Part shown: positions 1 through 7,812 of the stretch, in pieces
Layout: each line of letters begins with the position of its first letter
Numbering within the stretch: position 1 is the stretch's first letter
Source: CAG-533 sp022779465
Lineage (GTDB): Bacteria > Bacillota_I > Bacilli_A > RF39 > UBA660
Reading direction: 5' to 3'
Assembly: GCA_022779465.1 (NCBI GenBank)
Contig: JALFTB010000001.1
Location: 1-64,000, forward strand
DNA: 64,000 nucleotides
Position numbers and translations under genes: made by a program
The notes under the pieces: model-generated
Told to the model about the DNA's origin: nothing
The model's input: the letters and a program-made list of their open reading frames with translations, nothing else
Databases searched by the model: none

Positions 1-971
1 ACAGCATTATTGAAATTTCTTTTTAATTCTGGTGTTGTTAAATACATGCCTACTTTTTGATAATTTGCAATAATGTATTCTTCATCATTGTTTGCAATAA
101 AATTAGCAACAAGTTCTCTTTCCGCTTTATTAACTAGCTCATTTTCTATTTGTGTATTTCCTTGAAAGCTTCTTCGACTACCCATAAGTTCAATATTACT
201 TGGTGCTTGTGATCTCATTTGTTCAGCATAGCCAGTCATTTGTAATTTATCAATTGAATATATTTTTTCTAAGTCAAACATAAATTCTTCAAATTTTCCT
301 TCGTTACCAGGAAATGCTTCATACAATCCTTTTAATTGTTCCCTTCCATCACTTCTATATCCTAATGCAAGAATTTGATTCAAAGGTATGCCTAATGAAT
401 ATGACATTAACATTATAATATTACCATTTAATTGATACTGAGAAAGAGCACTATAAGGTGTATGATTACTTAATCCTCTTACTGAGTTAGGTTGCTCTCT
501 ATAATTTAAATTAGTACCATTCGAAACATTATATAGTATTTCAGCAGTAAATTGTGTTGCACCCTCTGTTAAGAACATACCAGTATCACCATTATAGAAA
601 GAACATTCCTCATGATTATTAACAAATCTTGTTTGGATAGCATGTGTTAATTCATGAAAGAAAAATAGTTTATTTGTTTCATAATCATTTCTTGAATTCA
701 TAGTAATAGTAAAATTATCAGTTACTCCATATACACCTAATGGTTCTTCTTTTACTTTTTTTAATAATTTAGGAAGCTCTTGCGCAACTTTTATGGGATC
801 TAAATATAATCCATTCTCGTAATCTAATTGTCCAAGCGTATCAATATAGTCTGTAATTAACATTAAATATTTATCAGATATTTGAATGTTATTTTTAATA
901 AAAATAGCTTTAATTGAATCAAACATACCGCTTTCAATTAACTGTCTTTCTTTTTCTTGTCTACTAATCAT
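1..971 (-). CDS. Putative zinc metalloprotease (gluzincin-like), 3' end outside the window
   Basis: My own translation of the minus strand from an ATG at 971 is open to the window edge, giving about 323 residues with no stop, so the C-terminus is missing. It contains HELTH at about residues 106-110 and TEGATQ at about 134-139. This is the HExxH motif with a downstream Glu expected of a gluzincin zinc site. No signal peptide is visible, so it is probably cytosolic. A GGAG ribosome site precedes the ATG and an extended -10 (TGATATAAT, -10 on 991-996) lies just upstream. I do not recognise a named family, and the substrate is unknown. It sits downstream of secA, where prfB lies in B. subtilis. 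Confidence 0.6.
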   Translation of the reverse strand, partial: MISRQEKERQLIESGMFDSIKAIFIKNNIQISDKYLMLITDYIDTLGQLDYENGLYLDPIKVAQELPKLLKKVKEEPLGVYGVTDNFTITMNSRNDYETNKLFFFHELTHAIQTRFVNNHEECSFYNGDTGMFLTEGATQFTAEILYNVSNGTNLNYREQPNSVRGLSNHTPYSALSQYQLNGNIIMLMSYSLGIPLNQILALGYRSDGREQLKGLYEAFPGNEGKFEEFMFDLEKIYSIDKLQMTGYAEQMRSQAPSNIELMGSRRSFQGNTQIENELVNKAERELVANFIANNDEEYIIANYQKVGMYLTTPELKRNFNNA

Positions 972-1147
972 ACTTTCAACTCCTATATTAATTATATCAT
1001 ACTTTTAAACTCGTTTACCAATGTCATTTTGGCAATGGACACAATTTCATCTTTTTTTCTTGGATAAATCTCTGCAAAGCCTTATAAATAAAAGAAATAT
1101 TGTGATTTTTAGTCGTACAAAAATTTTGTATTTTAAAACCATTTTTG

Positions 1148-1199
1148 GGTATCTAGATACCTTTTAGATACTTAGCAGAAGGTATCCAAAAAGGTATCT
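1148..1199. repeat. Cluster of GGTATCTA repeats in both orientations
   Basis: A perfect 14-bp palindrome GGTATCTAGATACC occupies 1148-1161. It is followed within 40 bp by TAGATAC, GGTATCC and GGTATCTA. This makes four or five copies of one heptamer in alternating orientation, between the zinc protease start and the secA terminator. The arrangement could be an operator or a recombination site. The 972-1254 interval holds no gene. Confidence 0.5.
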
Positions 1200-1226
1200 A
1201 AAAATTATTTTGAGATTTTGGTCATC

Positions 1227-1253
1227 AAAAAAGCCTTATTTTACAAGGCTTTT
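1227..1253 (-). terminator. secA terminator
   Basis: A 9-bp perfect stem (AAAAGCCTT / AAGGCTTTT) with a 7-nt loop and a U-run on the minus strand lies directly after the secA stop codon. Confidence 0.85.
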
Positions 1254-1254
1254 A

Positions 1255-3756
1255 TTATCTTCCACAACAATTTTTATACTTTTTCCCCGATCCACAAGGA
1301 CAAGGATCGTTTCTACCTATTTTCTTTTTATCATTTGTTTTAGGCGTTTGTTTTAGGGATTCTTTGCCATCATTTGTTTTACCTTGTACTTGTTTTCTTG
1401 GAGCAATATTTTGTTTAATTTCTACTCTCATTAAGAAATTAGTAATATTAGCATCAATGTTATCTTGCATTTTATCAAAGATATCATAACCTTCTAGGGC
1501 ATAAGCTTGTAATGGATTAGTTTGTCCATATCCTCTTAAACCAATACCTTCTCTTAAATGATCCATTGCATTAATGTGTTCAATCCATGCATCATCAATT
1601 ACTTTTAATGAAATGAATTTTTCAAAGTTATTGCTTATTTCAGGAGGAACATCTTTTAATTTTTCTTGGAAATCTTCTACTAATAAATCTCCTATGTAAT
1701 CTATAATGTCATCTTCTTTTTTACCTTTGATATCTTCTAAAGTGAATTTTTTGAATTTTAATAGTGAGCTATTGAAGTTATTTACAATTGCTTCTAAATC
1801 ATTATCTGTTAAATATCCTTCTGGAGCAATATGTCCATCTACAAATTCATCAACATAATCTTTAAATGTTTCGTATGTTAATTCATTTATGTTATCTGTA
1901 TCTAAGATTTCATTTCTGCGGTTATAAATAATTTTTCTTTGTTCTGAAACAATATTGTCATAATCTAGAAGGCTCTTACGCATATCGTAGTTATTTCCTT
2001 CTACTTTCTTTTGAGCACTTTCAATACTCTTAGAGAACATTTTAGAACGGATTGGCATTGTATCGTCATAGCCCATATTTTGAATTAGATTTTTAACTTT
2101 GTCAGTTCCGAATCTTCTCATTAATTCATCTTCAAATGAGATGAAGAATTGTGAATATCCTGGATCTCCTTGACGTCCAGCACGACCTCTTAACTGATTA
2201 TCAATACGTCTTGATTCATGTCTTTCAGTACCAATAACGCATAATCCGCCTAATTCTTTAACACCTTCACCTAATTTAATATCGGTACCACGTCCTGCCA
2301 TATTTGTAGCAATTGTGATAGCACCTTTTTCACCAGCTTTAGCAATGATTTCGGCTTCTCTAGCATGGTTTTTAGCATTTAATACTTCATGAGGTAAATG
2401 TTCTTTTTGTAATAATTTACTTAAGAATTCATTTGATTCAACTGAGATTGTACCCACTAAGATTGGTTGTCCAGTTGCATGTCTTTCTTTAATAAAATTA
2501 ACTATAGCGTTATATTTTCCTTTTTCAGTTGCAAACATAAGGTCTGCCATATCTTCTCTGATACATGGTTTATTGGTAGGAATTTCAATAACATACATAT
2601 TGTAGATGTCTCTAAATTCTTCTTCTTCAGTTTTAGCTGTACCTGTCATACCAGAGATTTTATTATACATTCTAAATAAGTTTTGGAATGTTATTGTTGC
2701 CATAGTTTTGGTTTCTTCATTAATTTTTACGCCTTCTTTAGCTTCGATTGCTTGATGTAATCCTTCACTAAATTGTCTACCATGCATTAGACGTCCAGTA
2801 AATTGGTCAACAATTACAACAGCGCCTTCTTCATCAACAACATAATCAACATCAATTTTCATTCCATAGTTAGCTTTTAACGCTTGATTAATATGATGTA
2901 CTAAAGCGGTATTATCTGCATCATAAAGATTTGATAACTTGAAGTATTTTTCAATTTTACTACTTCCTTCTGGAGTTAGCATTACTGTTTTAGTTTTTTC
3001 ATCTATTGTATAGTCATCTTCAGCTTTTAGTTTTTTAACAGCACTATCTGCTTCAATATATAGGTTAGCAGAATTCATTTTTCCACCAGAAATAATAAGT
3101 GGGGTTCTGGCTTCATCGATTAACATTGAGTCAATTTCATCAAGGATAACATAATTTAATCCTCTTTGAGTACGGTCTTCTTTTCTTTGAACCATATTGT
3201 CTCTTAAGTAATCGAATCCAATTTCATTGTTAGTTGAATATGTAATATCGCAGTTATAAACTTCTTGTTTTTCTTGAGGAGTTAGTTCTCTTAAATTTAC
3301 TCCTACTGTTAAGCCTAAGAATTTATAAACTGGGCCCATCCATTCGGCATTACGAGCTGATAGGTATTCATTTACGGTAACAACATGAACTCCTTTTCCA
3401 GCTAGGGCATTTAAATATGCAGGTAGAATTGTAACTAGGGTTTTTCCTTCTCCTGTTTTCATTTCAGCAATATTACCATAATGAATAGCTAGACCACCGA
3501 TAAGTTGAACTCGATATGGTTTTAAGCCAATAGTTCTATAAGCAGCTTCTCTTACGGTAGCGAAAGCTTCTACTTTTATATCTTCTAATGTTTCACCATT
3601 AGCTAATCTTTCTTTAAATTCATTTGTTTTTGCGGCTAGACTTTCATCACTCATTTTTGAATATGTTTCATCTAACGCTTCAATTTGATCTGCAATTTTA
3701 TTAAATCTTCTTAATTCTTTATATTCAGTATCAACAAGTTTTTTTAGTAAACTCAT
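1255..3756 (-). CDS. secA: Preprotein translocase ATPase SecA
   Basis: SecA is the ATP-driven motor that pushes unfolded preproteins through SecYEG at the membrane. Of 833 residues, MKTGEGKT at 99-106 is the Walker A motif and DEID at 206-209 the DEAD-box equivalent. MAGRGTDI and the QLRGRAGRQGDPG helicase motif follow. The C-terminus is a Cys-rich SEC-C zinc motif (CPCGSG...CC) used for SecB or ribosome contact. I start at ATG 3756 because GAGGTGAT lies at the right distance; a GTG at 3765 overlaps that ribosome site. The hpf-secA order matches B. subtilis, but prfB does not follow. Confidence 0.98.
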   Translation of the reverse strand: MSLLKKLVDTEYKELRRFNKIADQIEALDETYSKMSDESLAAKTNEFKERLANGETLEDIKVEAFATVREAAYRTIGLKPYRVQLIGGLAIHYGNIAEMKTGEGKTLVTILPAYLNALAGKGVHVVTVNEYLSARNAEWMGPVYKFLGLTVGVNLRELTPQEKQEVYNCDITYSTNNEIGFDYLRDNMVQRKEDRTQRGLNYVILDEIDSMLIDEARTPLIISGGKMNSANLYIEADSAVKKLKAEDDYTIDEKTKTVMLTPEGSSKIEKYFKLSNLYDADNTALVHHINQALKANYGMKIDVDYVVDEEGAVVIVDQFTGRLMHGRQFSEGLHQAIEAKEGVKINEETKTMATITFQNLFRMYNKISGMTGTAKTEEEEFRDIYNMYVIEIPTNKPCIREDMADLMFATEKGKYNAIVNFIKERHATGQPILVGTISVESNEFLSKLLQKEHLPHEVLNAKNHAREAEIIAKAGEKGAITIATNMAGRGTDIKLGEGVKELGGLCVIGTERHESRRIDNQLRGRAGRQGDPGYSQFFISFEDELMRRFGTDKVKNLIQNMGYDDTMPIRSKMFSKSIESAQKKVEGNNYDMRKSLLDYDNIVSEQRKIIYNRRNEILDTDNINELTYETFKDYVDEFVDGHIAPEGYLTDNDLEAIVNNFNSSLLKFKKFTLEDIKGKKEDDIIDYIGDLLVEDFQEKLKDVPPEISNNFEKFISLKVIDDAWIEHINAMDHLREGIGLRGYGQTNPLQAYALEGYDIFDKMQDNIDANITNFLMRVEIKQNIAPRKQVQGKTNDGKESLKQTPKTNDKKKIGRNDPCPCGSGKKYKNCCGR

Positions 3757-3817
3757 TAAAATCACCTCTTCAAGTTAATATTATATCAGAAAAAAAGGAC
3801 TTTTACATCCTATTTTT

Positions 3818-4348
3818 TTATTTAGTATCTATTATACCGTAATTACCATCTTTTCTCTTGTATAAAACTGAAATGCATTCTTTATCTATATTTTTAAATA
3901 CAAAGAAATCATGATCAAGTAATTCCATTTGAAGAATAGCTTCCTCTTCATCCATTGGTTTAATATCTAATGTTTTTCTTTTAACAATTTTATCTTCATT
4001 TTCTTCTTCTGTTTCAATTATTTCAAATACCAATTCAGGTACTTCTTCTTTTTTGAAACGATTATTTAATCTTGTTTTATTCTTTCTAATTTGTCTTTCT
4101 AGTTTGTCTACAACTAGATCTGTAGCAGCATATAAATCACTATGTTTTTCTTCTGCTCTTAAGGTAAATTTTTTAGTAGGAATAGTAACTTCGATAATTT
4201 GATCTTTATCTCTTACTTTTATTAAGACGTTTGCATGTATTTCGTCTGATGAATCAAAGTATTTATTTAGTCGTCCTAATTTCTCCTCTATGTGTGCTCT
4301 TATGGCATCTGTAACCTTAAGTTTGTCTCCACGTATTAAAATGTTCAT
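3818..4348 (-). CDS. hpf: Ribosome hibernation promoting factor, long form
   Basis: A 176-residue long-form HPF (YvyD/RaiA family). The N-terminal domain (about 1-100) binds the 30S decoding region. The C-terminal domain (about 120-176, ending in LYKRKDGNYGIIDTK) mediates 100S ribosome dimerisation. The start at ATG 4348 is chosen because GGGAGATGA precedes it; an upstream TTG in frame lies before that ribosome site. A TATAAT-type -10 lies just upstream. It sits immediately ahead of secA with a 60-bp gap. Confidence 0.95.
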   Translation of the reverse strand: MNILIRGDKLKVTDAIRAHIEEKLGRLNKYFDSSDEIHANVLIKVRDKDQIIEVTIPTKKFTLRAEEKHSDLYAATDLVVDKLERQIRKNKTRLNNRFKKEEVPELVFEIIETEEENEDKIVKRKTLDIKPMDEEEAILQMELLDHDFFVFKNIDKECISVLYKRKDGNYGIIDTK

Positions 4349-4438
4349 TATATCATCTCCCAATTATATTATAACATATTTGATTTTAAATTTTAGAACA
4401 TAATTAGCTTTTTTGTATAGTAAATGTATTTATAAAAA

Positions 4439-4460
4439 GAAAAAACTACAAAATTGTAGT
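4439..4460 (-). terminator. cspA terminator
   Basis: A 7-bp stem ACTACAA/TTGTAGT with a 2-nt gap and a U-run overlaps the last codons of the cold-shock gene. Confidence 0.75.
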
Positions 4461-4661
4461 TAATTGTACTTCGGTAACGTCAACTGCTTGTAGTCCTTTA
4501 GCAGTCTCTATTAATTTAAAGTCAACAAGTTCTCCATCTTTTAGAGTCTTGTATCCATCTCTGTGTATTGAGGAATAATGAACAAAAATATCTTCTAAAT
4601 CTGAACATTCAATGAATCCATATCCTTTTTCATTATTAAACCATTTTACTTTACCTCTCAA
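4446..4661 (-). CDS. csp: Cold-shock domain protein, TTG start
   Basis: A 71-residue CspA-type OB-fold that binds single-stranded RNA/DNA and acts as an RNA chaperone. RNP1 (KGYGFIE, about 12-18) and RNP2 (DIFVHYS, about 24-30) are visible. The most likely start is TTG at 4661, behind a strong AGGAAGGAGAG, with no nearer ATG. It ends in LTTIL, a few residues longer than the usual 66. Monocistronic, with its own promoter at 4715-4743 and its own terminator. Confidence 0.95.
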   Translation of the reverse strand: MRGKVKWFNNEKGYGFIECSDLEDIFVHYSSIHRDGYKTLKDGELVDFKLIETAKGLQAVDVTEVQLTTIL

Positions 4662-4714
4662 GCTAAACTCTCCTTCCTAATTTATTTGCAGCTCGATATC
4701 TTAGCCCTGCGTCA

Positions 4715-4743
4715 ATTATATTCTAACAAATAATTTAGGTGAA
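4715..4743 (-). promoter_or_regulatory. SigA-type promoter of the cold-shock gene
   Basis: On the minus strand TTCACC, a 17-nt spacer and TATAAT, which predicts a leader of about 47 nt before the TTG start. I see no long cold-box-like leader, only a weak 4-bp hairpin. Confidence 0.6.
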
Positions 4744-4842
4744 ATAGCTTAACTTGTTTTAAAGGTCTTTTTCGATGTTTAAAGTAGATTAATAATTTTA
4801 TTTTTTTATGTTTTTGGCTTTTTAAACACAAAATAATGCTTT

Positions 4843-5553
4843 TTATACATTTTCGACATTTTTTCGATAATTCTTTGAACATAATAATACTTCTTTGCCA
4901 TTCTTTAATTTGAAATATCCTTTATTCCAATTATATAGATTTACTTCGTCTGTATTAACTATACATGCACGATGAACTTGTTTAAACCTATTATCACATT
5001 TTTGTAATGCTTCTTTTAAGGTAGTATTTAAGTGAAAAATATTTTGATTTGTTACTACCATTACTTTTCTTGTAGGCGTATCACAATATAAGTATAAGAT
5101 ATCTTTTAGATATATTTGTAAATCTTGAGAACAATTACTTAAAAAGAATTTCTTTTTATCAAAGTTTCTGCTTAATATTTTAGATAAATCTATTTCAAGT
5201 CTTTCTTCTAAATAATAGTATTTTTCAATAAAACTAAAGACTTTTAGTCCTTTTCTAAATACTGTTTCAAATAATTTATCATGATTGGTTATAAATAATA
5301 TTTCACTATCCCAATCTTTAGTTCTAATTTCTCTGGCAATGTCTAATCCATTTTTTGAACCGGGTAAAACTGTTTCTGATAAATATATTTTAAAAATTGA
5401 TCTATCATTTATAGTTTTACCTAATTCTGGGGTATATTTATTGTATCTTTCTATTTCATAGTTTATGTCATTATTAAACATTAATTTATTAATAATAGAT
5501 TCATATATATTATGATATTTTAAATCGTTGTCTATTATTATAAACTTTATCAT
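4843..5553 (-). CDS. LytTR-family response regulator with Glu at the phosphoacceptor position
   Basis: A 236-residue AgrA/ComE-like regulator with an N-terminal receiver (about 1-125) and a C-terminal LytTR DNA-binding domain (about 135-236). The LytTR part contains the typical VHRACIVN and a final KNYRKNV helix. Receiver residues Asp8/Asp10, Thr89 and Lys111 are present. The residue that aligns with the phosphorylated Asp is Glu60 (YLSETVLPG where AgrA has FLDIDL), which may mimic constant phosphorylation. No histidine kinase or peptide gene is adjacent. Target genes are unknown. It could be an orphan regulator controlled by abundance rather than phosphorylation. Confidence 0.85.
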   Translation of the reverse strand: MIKFIIIDNDLKYHNIYESIINKLMFNNDINYEIERYNKYTPELGKTINDRSIFKIYLSETVLPGSKNGLDIAREIRTKDWDSEILFITNHDKLFETVFRKGLKVFSFIEKYYYLEERLEIDLSKILSRNFDKKKFFLSNCSQDLQIYLKDILYLYCDTPTRKVMVVTNQNIFHLNTTLKEALQKCDNRFKQVHRACIVNTDEVNLYNWNKGYFKLKNGKEVLLCSKNYRKNVENV

Positions 5554-5594
5554 CTTTATTTTTCCATAACAGCTTTTAAAAACTTATGATGTTT

Positions 5595-7394
5595 CTATTT
5601 ATGGTGTCTCCTCTTCTTTTTGGGTTTTAGTTTTTTTATTGCTGTTTTTGTTAATATTAATAGTATATAGATTATTAAAATTATAATTAATATAATTTTA
5701 AATATATTATACATTGTTGATAATATGATGGTTATTATATAATTGGTATTTAATTTTTTTGATGAAGATGAATGGTCTTTTACATTATCATATTGTTTAA
5801 AGTATTTTTTCACTTTGTTTAACCATTTTGTTTTTATAAAATTATTATCTTCTTCATTATTTAATTTTAAGTATTTTTTTACCAATTTTTGAGTTTGGTT
5901 ATCAACACTATATAATGATGGGGCAATAGTTGGAGCATGTTTACTTTGGTTATTTATTTTTTCATAAACTCCAGCTATATTTAAAAGCAGATTGTCGTCT
6001 CCTTTTAGACTCATAAATTCAATTCCATATGGTAAGTTGTCTTGATCAAAACCTAATGGCATGGTTATAGATGGATAGCCTACAGCAGGTGATGCATGAG
6101 CCGCTATATTAACAATACCACTTTTATCAACTTTTAACAATTGATTTTTGGTAGTTGGATAAATTATTGCATCTAAATCGTTGCTTTTATAGATATTATT
6201 TAAATATACATCATAGTTTGTTATTATTGTTTTTTTATTATCTTTTAATTCATTTGAGGTTCCACAATATTTTAAATACGTATCAATGTTTGTTATTTTG
6301 CCGTTTGACTTAGCTAAATCTTCGAATGTTCTTATACTTCCAGTTGTTCCTTTTAAATAATTATTTACGGCATTACAAAACAAATATCCACTATAAGAAT
6401 TGTTTACATAGTAGTTTTGAGTATTTGTAAAATATTCATCTAAATAAACTATTTTTGCTCCATTTTTTTCTAACAAACTTATAACTTTTTTAGCCATTTT
6501 GGTAATTTCTGAATATCCTTTTTTATTTTCTGTTAAATCAGATGATTCCGATCCATCTAAAAATAAAGTTGGAACACCAATTGTAATTTCTTTTAAATTT
6601 GATAAATTTGTTTTTATTTTGGTGTTATTTGAGGACATTATATTAGTTAATATAATAGAATCATTTAAAGTTTTTGTTAACGTACCTACAGTATCTCTAT
6701 TGGGATCATATGGTAAAACGCCTTGATTACTAAATAAACCATATGTAGGTCTGTAACCAACAAGATTGTTGGCAGCGGCTGGTAGTCTGACTGATGAATT
6801 GGTATCAGTTCCTAGTGCTGCTGATGCTAATGAGGCAGCTACTGCTACTGCTGATCCTCCTGACGATCCATAAGGGCTATAATCTAAATTATAAGCATTT
6901 TTTACAGTACCATATGAACTTTTAGATGAACTAGCATAGAATGCTAATTCTGACATATTTGCTTTGGCAATTATAATAGCACCGGCATCAATTAATTTTT
7001 GAATCACATCAGCGTTTTGCTTAGGATAATTATCCTTTAAAGATTTAGTACCAGATGTAGTTGGCATACCTAGTACGTCAATATTATCTTTAACAATAAT
7101 AGGAATACCGTGAATAGATGATCTTACTTTACCATTTGTTCTTTCTTTATCTAACTCCTCGGCTTGGGTTAAAGCATTTTCATTAATGGATATTATGGCA
7201 TTATAGTCCTTGTAAGCTTCTATTCTTTCTAAATAGATATTAACTAGTTGTTTACTTGTAATTATATTATTATCTAGTGCCGTAGATATTTCTTCCATAC
7301 TCATGGTTGTTATATCTATTGGAGCAGTTGTTTGGGCATAAATATTTATTGGGATTGAAATTAATATTAGTAATATTAGTTTTCTAATACGCAT
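5595..7394 (-). CDS. Secreted or membrane-anchored amidase-signature hydrolase
   Basis: A 599-residue protein with a signal peptide or N-terminal anchor (residues 5-20, ending near IYAQ). The amidase-signature domain covers about 30-490. The Ser-cisSer-Lys triad is visible as Lys102 (VKDN), Ser177 in GSSGGS and Ser201 in TDTNSSVRLPA. A C-terminal extension carries a membrane segment (about 552-582) and a basic KKKRRHHK end. This places the enzyme outside the cell, unlike GatA, so it is probably a scavenging or wall-related amidase; the substrate is unknown. The start overlaps the end of smpB by 11 bp and has no clear ribosome site, suggesting translational coupling. Confidence 0.85.
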   Translation of the reverse strand: MRIRKLILLILISIPINIYAQTTAPIDITTMSMEEISTALDNNIITSKQLVNIYLERIEAYKDYNAIISINENALTQAEELDKERTNGKVRSSIHGIPIIVKDNIDVLGMPTTSGTKSLKDNYPKQNADVIQKLIDAGAIIIAKANMSELAFYASSSKSSYGTVKNAYNLDYSPYGSSGGSAVAVAASLASAALGTDTNSSVRLPAAANNLVGYRPTYGLFSNQGVLPYDPNRDTVGTLTKTLNDSIILTNIMSSNNTKIKTNLSNLKEITIGVPTLFLDGSESSDLTENKKGYSEITKMAKKVISLLEKNGAKIVYLDEYFTNTQNYYVNNSYSGYLFCNAVNNYLKGTTGSIRTFEDLAKSNGKITNIDTYLKYCGTSNELKDNKKTIITNYDVYLNNIYKSNDLDAIIYPTTKNQLLKVDKSGIVNIAAHASPAVGYPSITMPLGFDQDNLPYGIEFMSLKGDDNLLLNIAGVYEKINNQSKHAPTIAPSLYSVDNQTQKLVKKYLKLNNEEDNNFIKTKWLNKVKKYFKQYDNVKDHSSSSKKLNTNYIITIILSTMYNIFKIILIIILIIYILLILTKTAIKKLKPKKKRRHHK

Positions 7395-7812
7395 CTTTAA
7401 TTGCTTTCTTTAGTTCTTTTTCTTTTAATGAAGCTCTTTTATCATAATTATGTTTGCCTTTACAAACTCCAATTTTTACTTTAGCTTTATTATTTTTTAA
7501 ATATACTTCTAAAGGGATTAATGTATATCCTTCTTTATCACTATCTTCTTTTAATCTTTTAATTTCATTTTTATGAAGAAGTAATTTTCTAGTTCTCCTT
7601 TCTTCGTGATTAAATCTATTACCTTCGTCATATTTTGCAATAAACATGTTTAAAAGATAAGCTTCATCATTTTTAATTTTGGCGTATGAATCTTTAATAT
7701 TAGCACTACCTTTACGTAGGGATTTGATTTCGGTTCCTGTTAATACAATTCCAGCTTCTATTTCTTTATCAATAAAATAATCATAACTTGCTTTGCGGTT
7801 TTTTATTTCCAC
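7384..7812 (-). CDS. smpB: SsrA-binding protein SmpB
   Basis: A 142-residue partner of tmRNA that delivers it to stalled ribosomes. It shows the family core (GIVLTGTEIKSLRKGSANIKDSYA) and a basic C-terminal tail (KKAIKDAY) that enters the empty mRNA channel. GTG at 7812 fits the GAGGGTGATA ribosome site; another GTG at 7821 overlaps it. The start lies inside the end of rnr (32-bp overlap). The order eno-secG-rnr-smpB is as in B. subtilis, but the tmRNA gene is about 17 kb away. Confidence 0.95.
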   Translation of the reverse strand: MEIKNRKASYDYFIDKEIEAGIVLTGTEIKSLRKGSANIKDSYAKIKNDEAYLLNMFIAKYDEGNRFNHEERRTRKLLLHKNEIKRLKEDSDKEGYTLIPLEVYLKNNKAKVKIGVCKGKHNYDKRASLKEKELKKAIKDAY

